DNA from: Marinobacter sp. BW6
Lineage (GTDB): Bacteria > Pseudomonadota > Gammaproteobacteria > Pseudomonadales > Oleiphilaceae
Assembly: GCF_008107725.1 (NCBI RefSeq)
Contig: NZ_VIRN01000061.1
Location: forward strand, 124,001-188,000
Length of the DNA: 64,000 bases
Reading direction: 5' to 3'
The position numbers and the translations under genes are program-made. Shown here piece after piece: positions 47,944 through 57,668 of this stretch. The notes beneath the pieces are model-generated. The model did no database searches. It saw only the letters and a program-made list of their open reading frames with translations, and was not told where the DNA came from. Every line of letters begins with the position of its first letter. The stretch's first letter is position 1.

Positions 47944-48791
47944 CGAAGCACCACCAGAGGCTTTCTGGCGGTTTCAAGCATCCTGGTAGTGGTACTGCCC
48001 ACCAGGAACTGGCGGATGCGGGAGTGCCCGTAGGCGCCCATAACCAGTATGTCGATATCATGCTCTTCCTGGTAAGCGTGCAATGTGGGCTCCACATCAC
48101 CGGCGCGGATCGCCACAGTGATGTCAGATTCCAGCCCTGCCAGCATTTTCTCGGCTTTCTTGAGCTGCTCCCAGCGGTCATTGGTATCCGGTCCAACCAT
48201 CACCAGATGCAACGGCATACCTTTCAGAACGGGACTGCCAGCCAGTAATTCAACGCCCTTGAATGCCGTGGCGCTGCCATCAAAGGCGAGCATGGCGCTG
48301 CGGGGCTCGGTATACTCGTCCGGTACCAGGAGAATCGGGCGGTGCATGCTGCGAATCACCGTTTCCAGCTGGCTGCCAATGTGGGTGTCACGCTCGGAAC
48401 TGGTCTCTCCGTGCAGACCCATCACCAGCAGGCGGGTCTGATTCTCCAGCGCCAACAGTGACTCGGTGAGGTCGCCGTGACGCTGACGCTGGACCACCTC
48501 TCCGACACCAGCTTCGCTGACCCGTTTCTGTGCCTCGTCCAGCATGTGATGGCCGTGCTCCAGGGCCAACTTGGCGCGCTTGCGATCCAGCTCTGCCAGA
48601 TCTTCAAGCAGCTGCTCACGACTGCCGAGGCCAATACTTCCTGCGAGATCCGGCTCCGCCGGGTAGCGCTCCTCATCAAGCACGTGCAGCAGCATCATCG
48701 GCGTTTCCATATGCTTGCTGGCCCAGGCGGCGTAGTCGCATACCGCCGGGGCGGCCTGCGAGCCATCAATACAGGCAACTACTCGTAACAT
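47940..48791 (-). CDS. Universal stress protein with two UspA domains
   Basis: Protein of about 283 aa holding two UspA domains. The first begins VVACIDGSQAAPAVCDYAAW and ends LLVMGLHGETSSERDTHIGS; the second begins SAMLAFDGSATAFKGVELLA and ends ILVMGAYGHSRIRQFLVGST, with the ATP-binding G-2x-G-9x-G pattern in both. A start at 48866 would add 25 polar residues and lies 1 bp after the SulP stop; the ATG at 48791 has GAGG 5 nt upstream and starts directly at the domain. It follows the SulP transporter, a pairing seen in several bacteria, so it may modulate or respond to that transporter. Confidence 0.9.
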   Translation of the reverse strand: MLRVVACIDGSQAAPAVCDYAAWASKHMETPMMLLHVLDEERYPAEPDLAGSIGLGSREQLLEDLAELDRKRAKLALEHGHHMLDEAQKRVSEAGVGEVVQRQRHGDLTESLLALENQTRLLVMGLHGETSSERDTHIGSQLETVIRSMHRPILLVPDEYTEPRSAMLAFDGSATAFKGVELLAGSPVLKGMPLHLVMVGPDTNDRWEQLKKAEKMLAGLESDITVAIRAGDVEPTLHAYQEEHDIDILVMGAYGHSRIRQFLVGSTTTRMLETARKPLVVLR

Positions 48792-48867
48792 CTCAACCTC
48801 GCCTTCGTGATCCTTGTGATTGTTATTTTGGCTGCGATTACTGTTGGATTCCTTGGTCTGTGTCATG

Positions 48868-50355
48868 TCAGTGCCCCATCAGCTGGTCAACGGCGTCTGG
48901 CTTGTCATGCACACCAAAGCGGTCAACGATTGTGGCACTGGCTTCATTCAGCCCGATCACCTCAACTTCCGAGCCTTCACGGCGGAACTTGATCACGGCC
49001 TTGTCCAGGGCACCCACTGCGGTGATATCCCAGAAATGCGCGCGACTCAGGTCGATCACCACATTATCGACTGCTTCCTTGAAATCAAAGGATTCCATGA
49101 ATTTTTCCGAGGAGCTGAAGAACACCTGGCCGACAACCCGGTAAGTGCGGGTATCAGTGGTTTCGTCCAGCTCGGAGGTCACCAACATGTAGTGGCCCAC
49201 CTTGTTGGCAAAGAACAAAGCCGCCAGCAGCACGCCGGCCAGCACACCGAAGGCCAGGTTATGGGTGGCAACTACAACAATAACGGTTACCAGCATCACG
49301 ATGTTGGTGGAAAGCGGATGCTCACGCAGATTGCGGATGGAATCCCAGGAGAAGGTCCCAATCGACACCATGATCATCACCGCTACGAGGGCCGCCATGG
49401 GGATCTGGACCAGCACGCTGTCCAATAGCAGCACCATGACCAGCAGGAAGAGACCAGCCGTGAGGGTGGAAAGCCGGGTCCGGCCGCCGGACTTCACGTT
49501 GATAATAGACTGGCCGATCATGGCACAACCGGCCATTCCACCGATCAGGCCGGAGCCTATGTTGGCAATGCCCTGCCCTTTACACTCACGGTTACGGTCA
49601 CTGGTAGTGTCCGTCAGGTCGTCCACGATGGTCGCTGTCATCATGGATTCCAGAAGACCCACGATTGCCAGCGGAATGGAATACGGCAGGATGATCATCA
49701 ATGTCTCGAGGTTCAGCGGCACGTCCGGCCACAGGAACACCGGCAGGGTATCGGGAAGATCACCCATATCGCCGACTGTCCGGATATCCATTCCGGTAAC
49801 CACGGCAACTGCCGTCAGAACGACGATACACACCAGAGGCGAAGGCAGAACCTTGCCCACAACGGGCAGCAAGGGAAACAGATAGATAATACCCAGGCCC
49901 GCGGCTGTCATCGCGTAAACATGCCAGGTAACGTTGGTCAGCTCCGGCAACTGGGCCATGAAAATGAGGATGGCGAGGGCGTTCACGAAACCGGTCACCA
50001 CCGAGCGTGACACGAAGCGCATCAGGCTGCCGAGCTTGAGGTAGCCTGCAACCAGTTGCAGAACACCGGTCATCAAGGTCGCTGCCAGCAGATACTGCAA
50101 GCCATGCTCTTTAACGAGCGTCACCATGAGTACCGCCATGGCGGCTGTTGCGGCGGAAATCATACCCGGGCGCCCGCCCACGAAGGCGATGATCACGGCA
50201 ATACAGAAAGAGGCGTAAAGTCCCACTTTGGGATCGACACCGGCAATGATGGAGAAAGCAATGGCTTCCGGAATCAACGCCAGAGCCACTACAATGCCGG
50301 CGAGCACATCGCCACGAATGTTTGAAAGCCAGTTGGCTTTTAAGGAATTCACCAT
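48868..50355 (-). CDS. SulP family anion transporter with STAS domain
   Basis: Inner-membrane transporter of 495 aa. Ten or more hydrophobic segments (for example [34 protein letters not shown]) precede a C-terminal STAS domain (about 400-495, [20 protein letters not shown]). SulP members carry sulfate, bicarbonate or C4-dicarboxylates; the ion is not decidable here. A universal stress protein gene follows directly. Confidence 0.93.
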   Translation of the reverse strand: MVNSLKANWLSNIRGDVLAGIVVALALIPEAIAFSIIAGVDPKVGLYASFCIAVIIAFVGGRPGMISAATAAMAVLMVTLVKEHGLQYLLAATLMTGVLQLVAGYLKLGSLMRFVSRSVVTGFVNALAILIFMAQLPELTNVTWHVYAMTAAGLGIIYLFPLLPVVGKVLPSPLVCIVVLTAVAVVTGMDIRTVGDMGDLPDTLPVFLWPDVPLNLETLMIILPYSIPLAIVGLLESMMTATIVDDLTDTTSDRNRECKGQGIANIGSGLIGGMAGCAMIGQSIINVKSGGRTRLSTLTAGLFLLVMVLLLDSVLVQIPMAALVAVMIMVSIGTFSWDSIRNLREHPLSTNIVMLVTVIVVVATHNLAFGVLAGVLLAALFFANKVGHYMLVTSELDETTDTRTYRVVGQVFFSSSEKFMESFDFKEAVDNVVIDLSRAHFWDITAVGALDKAVIKFRREGSEVEVIGLNEASATIVDRFGVHDKPDAVDQLMGH

Positions 50356-50521
50356 AATTTCGTGTTTCCAGCTTGCTACGAATTCAAAGGTCGCGAAGCT
50401 TATCAGCCCCCTTACAGGAAAGTAAGGTGGCTAGCGGTATCTTCTTAGACGCCTAACGACCCTTCGTCTGTACTGCTATCATCAGAACATTCATTGGTTA
50501 ACAGGAGCTTGCACCACCCCC

Positions 50522-51802
50522 ATGGACGACGTTGCTTCCCAGTTTCTGGCTGGAAATGAGACCACCCTGAACCTCGCCGTTGCGCTTCTCCTTGGCGCCA
50601 TAATTGGCCTCCAGCGGGGCTGGGATGCCCGGGAACAGAAATCCGGTGAGCGGATTGCCGGCATACGCACCTTTGCTCTGGTGGGCCTGCTTGGCGGGAT
50701 CTCCGCGGTGTTGGCGCAGGAAATCACCGAATGGGCGTTTCCCGTACTGTTGGTCAGCGTGGTAGCCATGGCCATCGTGGCCTACAGCGAACGGCTGGAG
50801 CATATCCGCAACTTCAGCATCACCGGCATGGTTGGCATGGTGCTGACCTTCTGCTTCGGCGCAGTAGCGGTAGCAGTAGACCCGGTCATCGCCACCGCCG
50901 CGGCGGTTGTGACGGCAATCATTCTGGACAACAAGCAAGAGATTCACGGCTGGGTCAACAAACTGAAGGACCATGAGCTCGATGCCGCGCTCAAGCTGCT
51001 GCTGATTTCCGTGGTCATGCTGCCGCTGCTGCCAAACGAAAAGATGGGCCCTGGCGGGGTTCTGAACCCCAGGGAAATCTGGTGGATGGTGGTGATGATC
51101 GCCTCCATTTCCTTTGTCGGCTATTTCGCCATACGGGTGGCCGGCACCCGCAAGGGAATCCTGTTTACTAGCCTGTTCGCCGGGTTGAGCTCATCCACCG
51201 CCCTCACACTGCATTTCGCCCGCCAGGCGTCGAAAAATCCGCAGCTCAATGCCCAGTTTGCCACGGGGATCCTGATTGCCTGCGGCACCATGTTCCCGCG
51301 TATTCTGGTGTATTGTCTGGTCATCAGTCCGAATTTGCTGCCCAGCCTGATCTGGCCAGTCGTCATTATGACCATCCTTCTCTATGCACCGGCGCTCGTT
51401 ATCTGGAGAAAAAACGATCGGCAACTGGAAGTCAGTCAGCCAGCACTCAACCAGAACCCGCTGGATCTTACCTCGGCCCTGGTTTTCGGTGCGCTACTGA
51501 CGGCCATCCTTCTGCTGGGTGAGTTTCTGGGAAACTGGCTGGGCGACGCCGGCATCTACGCTCTTGCGGCAACTTCGGGCGTGGCGGATGTAGACGCCAT
51601 CACCCTCTCCCTGACCCGGATGTCCAACAACAACCTGGCCATGGGCACGGCCGTGATCGGCATTGTGATCGCTGCGGCCACCAACAACTTGGTGAAATCA
51701 GCGCTGGCCGGGTTTGTTGGCAACCGCCAGACCGGGTTGCTGGTCGGTATCCCCATGGTGCTCTCTCTGGTAGCCGGGCTGTTGGTCGCCTGGCTGCAAT
51801 AA
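50522..51802 (+). CDS. MgtC/SapB domain plus DUF4010 membrane protein
   Basis: Membrane protein of 426 aa. The N-terminal MgtC-like domain (about 15-145, ALLLGAIIGLQRGWDAREQKS, GIRTFALVGLLGG) is followed by a DUF4010 domain (about 180-420, TSLFAGLSSSTALTLHFARQ, TSGVADVDAITLSLTRMS). MgtC-type proteins are linked to magnesium and membrane homeostasis; the joint function is not established. Divergent from the SulP gene across 166 bp. Confidence 0.9.
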   Translation: MDDVASQFLAGNETTLNLAVALLLGAIIGLQRGWDAREQKSGERIAGIRTFALVGLLGGISAVLAQEITEWAFPVLLVSVVAMAIVAYSERLEHIRNFSITGMVGMVLTFCFGAVAVAVDPVIATAAAVVTAIILDNKQEIHGWVNKLKDHELDAALKLLLISVVMLPLLPNEKMGPGGVLNPREIWWMVVMIASISFVGYFAIRVAGTRKGILFTSLFAGLSSSTALTLHFARQASKNPQLNAQFATGILIACGTMFPRILVYCLVISPNLLPSLIWPVVIMTILLYAPALVIWRKNDRQLEVSQPALNQNPLDLTSALVFGALLTAILLLGEFLGNWLGDAGIYALAATSGVADVDAITLSLTRMSNNNLAMGTAVIGIVIAAATNNLVKSALAGFVGNRQTGLLVGIPMVLSLVAGLLVAWLQ

Positions 51803-51806
51803 TGCC

Positions 51807-52457
51807 TTACCTGGCACGCCGGAACGTCAGGTTGTAACGGTACCCGCCGGTCAGCGGGTGCTCACCGGCCTTGAGGGTCAACACACCGTGGTAGCGCATC
51901 CGCGAGGGGCCACCCCAAACCACGACATCACCATGCCCGAGTGGCACCCGAATGGGACGCTCGCTGCGCTTCAGACCACCGAACTGGAACACCATGGGCA
52001 AGCCGAGTGAGACCGACACGATCGGCTGAGTAAAATCCTGCTCATCCTTATCCTGATGCAGCCCCATTTTTGCCCCCGGCTGGTATCGGTTGATCAGGCA
52101 GGCGTCTGGCTCGAACCCTTCAAAACCTGCGGTTTCGGCAGCGCTTCTGGCCAGTTCCCGGAAAGCCGCTGGCATCGCAGGCCACGCTCGGCCGGATTCC
52201 GGATCTTCCTCCTGATACCGGTAACCTCGGCTATCGGTAACCCAGCCCAATTTCCCACAACAGCTCATGCCGGCAGACATGGCGTGGCCACCGGGGGTTC
52301 TCATGTGCCTGAAAGGGGCCTCTGACGTAACCATGCCAATATCTTCCAGGAGCGATTCAGCATCGGCGAGCGCGAACTGTCGCAGCACCACAGCGCCATC
52401 CATCAGATGCTCCGTAGTCTGTTCTGGTGGCTGATCACCAAACAGGTCCTGAGTCAT
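51807..52457 (-). CDS. alkB: AlkB-type DNA/RNA demethylase
   Basis: 2-oxoglutarate/Fe(II) dioxygenase of 216 aa that repairs alkylated bases. Iron ligands H134 and D136 (LHQDKDEQD) and H190 (RYHGVLTL), and the 2-oxoglutarate arginines in GGYRYNLTFRR, are intact. The ATG at 52457 has GGGGAAG 7 nt upstream. It converges with the MgtC-like gene, 4 bp apart. No ada-type gene is next to it. Confidence 0.94.
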   Translation of the reverse strand: MTQDLFGDQPPEQTTEHLMDGAVVLRQFALADAESLLEDIGMVTSEAPFRHMRTPGGHAMSAGMSCCGKLGWVTDSRGYRYQEEDPESGRAWPAMPAAFRELARSAAETAGFEGFEPDACLINRYQPGAKMGLHQDKDEQDFTQPIVSVSLGLPMVFQFGGLKRSERPIRVPLGHGDVVVWGGPSRMRYHGVLTLKAGEHPLTGGYRYNLTFRRAR

Positions 52458-52594
52458 AAGTCTTCCCCACCAAATAAGCGGCAACGTACTAAGCTACGAA
52501 AAGTTTGAAAAGGTCGATGAAAGCCTGTTCATGAAGCCGGACTGAAAAACACGTATATTCTATGGGCTGATTCATTCCTGTTAAGGACTTATTA

Positions 52595-53374
52595 ATGCTG
52601 TTTGCAATCATAATTGGCGGTCTGATTGGCTACGCCTTTGGCAAATTCCCGGGCTTTCTGATAGGTGCGGCGATTGGCGCCTTTCTCTTGAACCTTCTCA
52701 AGCGCCGCCTGATTGGCAAGCTCCAGAGCATCCAGTCGGGCTTTATTGACTCGGTCTTTGCGGTGATGGGCGCCCTGTGCAAGGCAGACGGCGTGATATC
52801 CAGGGATGAAATCCAGATGGCCGAAGCCATGTTTGTGCGCTTCCGCCTGAATGAAGACCAGAAGGCGAACGCCAAAGCCGCCTTCAACCGGGGCAAGGAG
52901 CCAGACTTCGATCTGGATGCCGAACTGAACCGGTTCCTCCAGGCCAGTGGTCGCCAGCCGGCGTTTCTGCAGATGTTCCTGCAGGTTCAGGTATCGGCCG
53001 TGGCTGCGGATGGCAAAGTGCATCCGGCCGAACACGAAATGCTGGTGAAAATCGCCCGTGGACTGGGGCTGCCGGAGAGCCAGGTGGACCAGCTGGAAGC
53101 CATGCTACGTGGTGCCCATACCAATCGGGCCGGCGGTGGCCAGCCCTCCTCCGCGGATCAGATCAGCGATGCCTACAAGGTTCTTGGCGTATCGCCTTCA
53201 GCCAGTGATGAAGAGCTCAAGAAGGCCTACCGTAAGCTGATGAGCGAGAACCACCCGGATAAACTCGCGGGCCGGGGATTACCCGAGAGCATGAGGGAAA
53301 TGGCGGAGGAACGCACCCGCGAAATCAGTCATGCCTACGATGTAATCAAGGAAGCCCGGAAAAAGTCCGCGTAA
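52595..53374 (+). CDS. djlA: DjlA-type membrane-anchored J-domain co-chaperone
   Basis: Co-chaperone of DnaK of 259 aa. One N-terminal membrane segment (residues about 2-33, MLFAIIIGGLIGYAFGKFPG) is followed by a TerB-like domain (about 45-170, CKADGVISRDEIQMAEAMFV, AADGKVHPAEHEML) and a C-terminal J domain (about 190-259) with HPD at 220-222. The length and domain order match E. coli DjlA. The promoter region (52485-52594) holds nothing else notable. Confidence 0.95.
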   Translation: MLFAIIIGGLIGYAFGKFPGFLIGAAIGAFLLNLLKRRLIGKLQSIQSGFIDSVFAVMGALCKADGVISRDEIQMAEAMFVRFRLNEDQKANAKAAFNRGKEPDFDLDAELNRFLQASGRQPAFLQMFLQVQVSAVAADGKVHPAEHEMLVKIARGLGLPESQVDQLEAMLRGAHTNRAGGGQPSSADQISDAYKVLGVSPSASDEELKKAYRKLMSENHPDKLAGRGLPESMREMAEERTREISHAYDVIKEARKKSA

Positions 53375-53401
53375 GACCTGTCTCCCAATAGCGTTACCGG
53401 A

Positions 53402-54010
53402 TCAGAACCAGCGGGGCACCCGCATCCGGTAGCGCTCAAAATCTTCCCCGAATTTGATCGCCAACGCCTTCTCTTCCTCACGGGCCTGGCGGGTAATCAC
53501 CAGCACACCTGCCACCAGGCACACCAGGGAAAACACACTGGGCAGGGCCAGGAAAAACCCGAACTGCCCTGTCATCACTGCCAGGAACACCGGGTTTCGG
53601 GAGCGACCGAAAGGCCCGTGTGTTAGCAGCTTGCGCTGATCCTTGCGAGGGTCAATGCCGGAGCGCCAGTCGTCATGCATGAAGGCCTGCAGGTAATTCA
53701 CGGCAATGAACGAGGCTAACAGTAAAAGCATGCCAAGTAGTAAAACCGGCCAGAAATAGAGCGAATCAAAAACCCCCAGCCCCCCATCTATGTCCGCAAA
53801 TATCCGCACCACGCAAATGCCCAGAATGAGCGCCCGAAACACATTGAAGATATGTCGATGCCACCAGGGCGCACTTCCCCGCTCACCATAGTTGATGTGC
53901 GAAAAATGCATACGCTGATAAAGACCGAGGCTTCGGCCAGCAAACTGCAGACCGATCATCAGGAAGAAAATGCCGAGAAAGTGGCGTACAAGGAGTTCAA
54001 TAGAGTCCAT
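53402..54010 (-). CDS. Membrane methyltransferase-like protein (ICMT/PEMT type)
   Basis: Membrane protein of 202 aa with about five hydrophobic segments. The C-terminal pattern THGPFGRSRNPVFLAVMTGQ and REEEKALAIKFGEDFERYRM, then RVPRW, is that of isoprenylcysteine carboxyl methyltransferase/phospholipid methyltransferase-like proteins. Substrate unknown. It converges with djlA, 27 bp apart. Confidence 0.82.
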   Translation of the reverse strand: MDSIELLVRHFLGIFFLMIGLQFAGRSLGLYQRMHFSHINYGERGSAPWWHRHIFNVFRALILGICVVRIFADIDGGLGVFDSLYFWPVLLLGMLLLLASFIAVNYLQAFMHDDWRSGIDPRKDQRKLLTHGPFGRSRNPVFLAVMTGQFGFFLALPSVFSLVCLVAGVLVITRQAREEEKALAIKFGEDFERYRMRVPRWF

Positions 54011-54115
54011 CGGGATCGCTTACAACGGATTAAGACCAACAGCTTATTACCTGTAAAGGTCTGTGAAAAGAGCCCTTGCCGGGACTTCGAACGGCCAAAC
54101 CCCAACCTACCTAAA

Positions 54116-54127
54116 ATGACATGTCAT
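54116..54127. promoter_or_regulatory. Perfect palindrome ATGACATGTCAT upstream of the amidase gene
   Basis: 12-bp self-complementary site 51 bp before the amidase ATG. Such a site could bind a dimeric regulator. No adjacent regulator gene points to an identity. Confidence 0.35.
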
Positions 54128-54178
54128 CACGTTTTTAAATGAATTAGAGTATTTGGATAATTTTCCCGGAGATTCTTT

Positions 54179-55684
54179 ATGGCCATCCCTGAAGCCCCGC
54201 AGTCTTGCCATGTATTCCGTAACGACGCTATGGGGCGGGATGACGCCACTGCACTGGCCGAAAAAATCCGCCGCCGGGATATATCGATTACAGAACTTAC
54301 CCGGGCCGCCATCGCGCGGGCACGAGCCGCCGAGCCTCTGATCCATGGTGTAGCCTCGGAGAACTATAACGACGCCATCCACACAGCCTCAGTACTGGAT
54401 GCGACAGAGGAAACCGTTGCCCTACCCTTGTTCCGGGGCGTTCCAACCTACGTCAAAGACAATACCAACGTGGAAGGACTGGCCACTTGCCATGGTTCCC
54501 TCGCGGTGCCCGAGGCCACGGCAGCCGATACCAGCCCGTTCGCCAGACAAATGCTGGCCCAAGGTTTCCTGTGTCTGGGCAAAAGTACCCTGCCGGAGTT
54601 CGGATTCAACGCTACCACTGAACCTGCCCATGGGCCGGCTACACGCAACCCGTGGAATCTGGCCTATTCATCGGGCGCCTCCTCGGGTGGTTCAGCGGCG
54701 CTGGTAGCCGCTGGTGTGGTTCCTGTTGCCCATGCCAATGACGGCGGCGGCTCCATCCGCATTCCGGCCGCCTGCTGCGGTCTGGTAGGCCTGAAACCCA
54801 CGAGAGGACGGTTGATAGACAACGAGGCAGCCGCTTCCCTGCCCATCAACATTATCAGTGAAGGCGTGGTGACTCGCTCGGTGCGGGATACCGCCAACTT
54901 CTTCGACCAGGCCGAGAGTTATTATCGGAATCCAAAGCTGCCGCCGGTTGGCAAAATCGAGGGCCCGTCGGGGCAACCCCTGAGAATCGGTCTGGTACTG
55001 GACTCCATCAATGGCCACAAAACCGATGACATCACCCGCCAGACTGTCGAAGAAACCGCGCTCAGACTGGAAAAACTGGGATACCGCATCGAGCCTGTTC
55101 CCGTTCCGGTGCACAGCGCTTTCCCAGATGATTTCGCCCTCTACTGGGCACTGCTTGCCTTCGGCATCAGGGCCAACGGCAGAAAACTGCTCCACCCGGA
55201 CTTCGACAAGCACCGGACAGACGGCCTGACCAACGGGCTGGACAAGATGTTCCGGCGACAGTTCTGGCGACTGCCCACCGCGCTCTGGCGGCTCAAACGG
55301 TCATGGCACGACTACGCCCACGCCATGGCCGGCTTTGATGCGGTGCTCACGCCTGTGCTTGGCCATACAACACCTACCCTTGGCCACCTCAGCCCCGATG
55401 TGCCCTTCGAAACCCTGTTCGAGCGGCTGCGCCACTATGTCAGCTTCACCCCGCTGGCCAATGCCACTGGCGCACCGGCAATTTCGATACCCATGGGGCA
55501 CACGCCCGATCAGCTGCCGGTGGCCGTCCAGTTCATGGGGCGTCACGGAGGTGAGCGCACGCTCCTGAATATTGCCTACACCCTGGAAGCTGAGCATCCC
55601 TGGCCACTGATATGCGATTTCTATCAGCAAAACACGACCCAAGAAGACCACAACTTAGCGAATACACCGGCCAACAGCATCTGA
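54179..55684 (+). CDS. Amidase signature family enzyme
   Basis: Amidase of 501 aa. The Ser-Ser-Lys triad blocks are visible: GVPTYVKDNTNVEG with the lysine (about residue 97), SSGASSGGSAALVAAG with the serine (about 170) and GGGSIRIPAACCGLVGLKPT with the nucleophile. Length and order match the family. Substrate unknown; no gatB/gatC genes are present, so it is not the GatA subunit. CGGAG lies 7 nt before the ATG. Confidence 0.94.
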   Translation: MAIPEAPQSCHVFRNDAMGRDDATALAEKIRRRDISITELTRAAIARARAAEPLIHGVASENYNDAIHTASVLDATEETVALPLFRGVPTYVKDNTNVEGLATCHGSLAVPEATAADTSPFARQMLAQGFLCLGKSTLPEFGFNATTEPAHGPATRNPWNLAYSSGASSGGSAALVAAGVVPVAHANDGGGSIRIPAACCGLVGLKPTRGRLIDNEAAASLPINIISEGVVTRSVRDTANFFDQAESYYRNPKLPPVGKIEGPSGQPLRIGLVLDSINGHKTDDITRQTVEETALRLEKLGYRIEPVPVPVHSAFPDDFALYWALLAFGIRANGRKLLHPDFDKHRTDGLTNGLDKMFRRQFWRLPTALWRLKRSWHDYAHAMAGFDAVLTPVLGHTTPTLGHLSPDVPFETLFERLRHYVSFTPLANATGAPAISIPMGHTPDQLPVAVQFMGRHGGERTLLNIAYTLEAEHPWPLICDFYQQNTTQEDHNLANTPANSI

Positions 55685-55799
55685 AGTTGGACACTTATAA
55701 AAACAGATGTCATATTCTTTAGGAAGCTCAGGGATCACCTGAACTCTATAGCAAACCGAGACCCAGGGCCGTTCGTATTTCAATTAAAGGGACAACTCA

Positions 55800-57668
55800 T
55801 TGAGCCCGGCCATGCGTGACAGTGAAGTTCTTGTGACCCATCACAAGGCACTGATGGAGTTGAGCCATAACACCAGCTTTATCGAGATGCCGCGCCCCCA
55901 GAAACTGGCAGCCCTCATGGAGCTGTGTACCCGCCTGTTGAGTCTAAAACGAGCGAGTGTCTGGCTATTTCCTCCGGAACGAGATCGAATCACTTGCGAG
56001 TGGCTGCACGACAAACAGCAGCCCAACCGCAATAGCTGCATGGCGGACAATGGCGCAGAATTCAACCTGTACCGTTCGGACCACCCCGAATACTTCCGCG
56101 CGATCACGGAAGAACGGGTCATTGCCGTGGACGATGCCCGCAATGATATCCGCACCCGTTCATTCACCAGCGACTATTTGTCTGTTCAGAATATCCATTC
56201 CATGCTGGATGCGCCGATTTTCGACGGCGAACAACTCAGCGGAGTTATTTGCCTCGAGTCGGATGTATGCAGGGAGTGGTCTGTCCCGGATATCTCACTG
56301 GCTGTTGCGATCGCTGACACCATCAGCCTGATCAATACCCACGAAGCGTGGCTGAGATCCAAACGCGCCCTGGAGTACGTGCGCCACTATGATTCCCTCA
56401 CCGGTCTTGCCAACATCGACTCCCTCCGCGACCGGATAGAGCATCTGGTGGGCAAGATCAAACGTCGCGGCACCGGCAGCCTGGCACTGCTCTGGATCGA
56501 CGTGGATCGCCTGAAAACCATCAACGACGGCCTGGGCCCCCAAGCCGGCGATCAGGTCATTGCCGACATCGGCCAGCGGCTTAAAGAGATCCAGTTGGCA
56601 GGCAAGGATTTTCTGGCCCGGATTGGAGGGGACGAATTTGCTCTGGTGATCCGCAACTACACCCTGCCCAGCTTCCTTGATGAAGTAACCCAGGAAATCC
56701 AAACCCGGATCCGCCAGCCGATCAGGGTATCCGACCAGGACCTGAACGTCAGTGCCAGTATGGGCATCTGCCACTTCCCCGGTGACTGTCATGAACCCGA
56801 GGAACTTCTTCGAGGCGCCGAAGCCGCCATGTACCATGCCAAAAGGCAGGGCCGGGACCGTTCGACCCTGTTCGATTCGGAAATCCAGATGACAGCGCGC
56901 TCCCGATTTGCGCTGGAAAACGAACTGCGGGAAACCCTCAAAACCAATGGCCTGGATGTCTTCTACCAGCCAATCATGGACCGCACGGGAACACAGCTGG
57001 AAAGCGCAGAGGCACTGGTTCGCTGGCAGCATCCGCAGCGCGGCTGGCTTTCTCCGATTGAATTTCTCGACGTGGCCCGCAGCGCCGGGCTCATGTATGA
57101 ACTGGGAGCCTGTGTACTCAAAAACGTCTGCGCACACTGGCGTGGGGCAAGAGACCGGAACATTCCATTGCCTACCATCTCCGTCAACCTCTCAGCCGAG
57201 CAGGTATTGGTCCCCGAATTGCCGGAGCTGGTAAAGGAGATCTGCAATAACCAGGATATGCCGGTCAGTGCCCTACAGTTTGAAGTGACGGAAGACTCGA
57301 TCCAGGGCGATTTCAGCGTGATCGGTCGGGTTCTGGAACAGCTGGTGGAGTCTGGCGCCGAGCTTGCCATTGATGATTTCGGCACCGGTTACTCATCGCT
57401 GTCCCGGCTCAAAAGCCTGCCCTTCTCCCGGATCAAGATCGATCGATCATTCATCAAAAATCTGCCGGATGATGAAGACGATTGCGCCATTACCCTATCA
57501 ATCATTGGTCTGGCCAGGGGGCTTGGCCTGTCGGTCGTTGCGGAAGGGGTAGAAACTGGCGCCCATGAGGCCTGGCTTTTCGAAAAAGGCTGCGACTACC
57601 TTCAGGGATACCGTTACAGCAAACCGCTCCCGTACACGGAATTTATCAGCCGCTATTTTACTGGTTGA
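55800..57668 (+). CDS. GAF-GGDEF-EAL cyclic di-GMP signalling protein
   Basis: Cytosolic protein of 622 aa. A GAF domain (about residues 15-180) is followed by GGDEF (residues 276-280 in RIGGDEFALV) and an EAL domain (residues 404-406 in AEALVRWQ, DDFGTGYS at 525, IKIDRSFIKNL, VVAEGVET). Both active-site motifs look intact, so it could make or degrade c-di-GMP; which dominates is not known. The start appears to be TTG at 55800, with AAAGGGA 8-10 nt upstream; the next ATG, at 55812, is poorly placed. Converges with truC, overlapping by 16 bp. Confidence 0.93.
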   Translation: MSPAMRDSEVLVTHHKALMELSHNTSFIEMPRPQKLAALMELCTRLLSLKRASVWLFPPERDRITCEWLHDKQQPNRNSCMADNGAEFNLYRSDHPEYFRAITEERVIAVDDARNDIRTRSFTSDYLSVQNIHSMLDAPIFDGEQLSGVICLESDVCREWSVPDISLAVAIADTISLINTHEAWLRSKRALEYVRHYDSLTGLANIDSLRDRIEHLVGKIKRRGTGSLALLWIDVDRLKTINDGLGPQAGDQVIADIGQRLKEIQLAGKDFLARIGGDEFALVIRNYTLPSFLDEVTQEIQTRIRQPIRVSDQDLNVSASMGICHFPGDCHEPEELLRGAEAAMYHAKRQGRDRSTLFDSEIQMTARSRFALENELRETLKTNGLDVFYQPIMDRTGTQLESAEALVRWQHPQRGWLSPIEFLDVARSAGLMYELGACVLKNVCAHWRGARDRNIPLPTISVNLSAEQVLVPELPELVKEICNNQDMPVSALQFEVTEDSIQGDFSVIGRVLEQLVESGAELAIDDFGTGYSSLSRLKSLPFSRIKIDRSFIKNLPDDEDDCAITLSIIGLARGLGLSVVAEGVETGAHEAWLFEKGCDYLQGYRYSKPLPYTEFISRYFTG

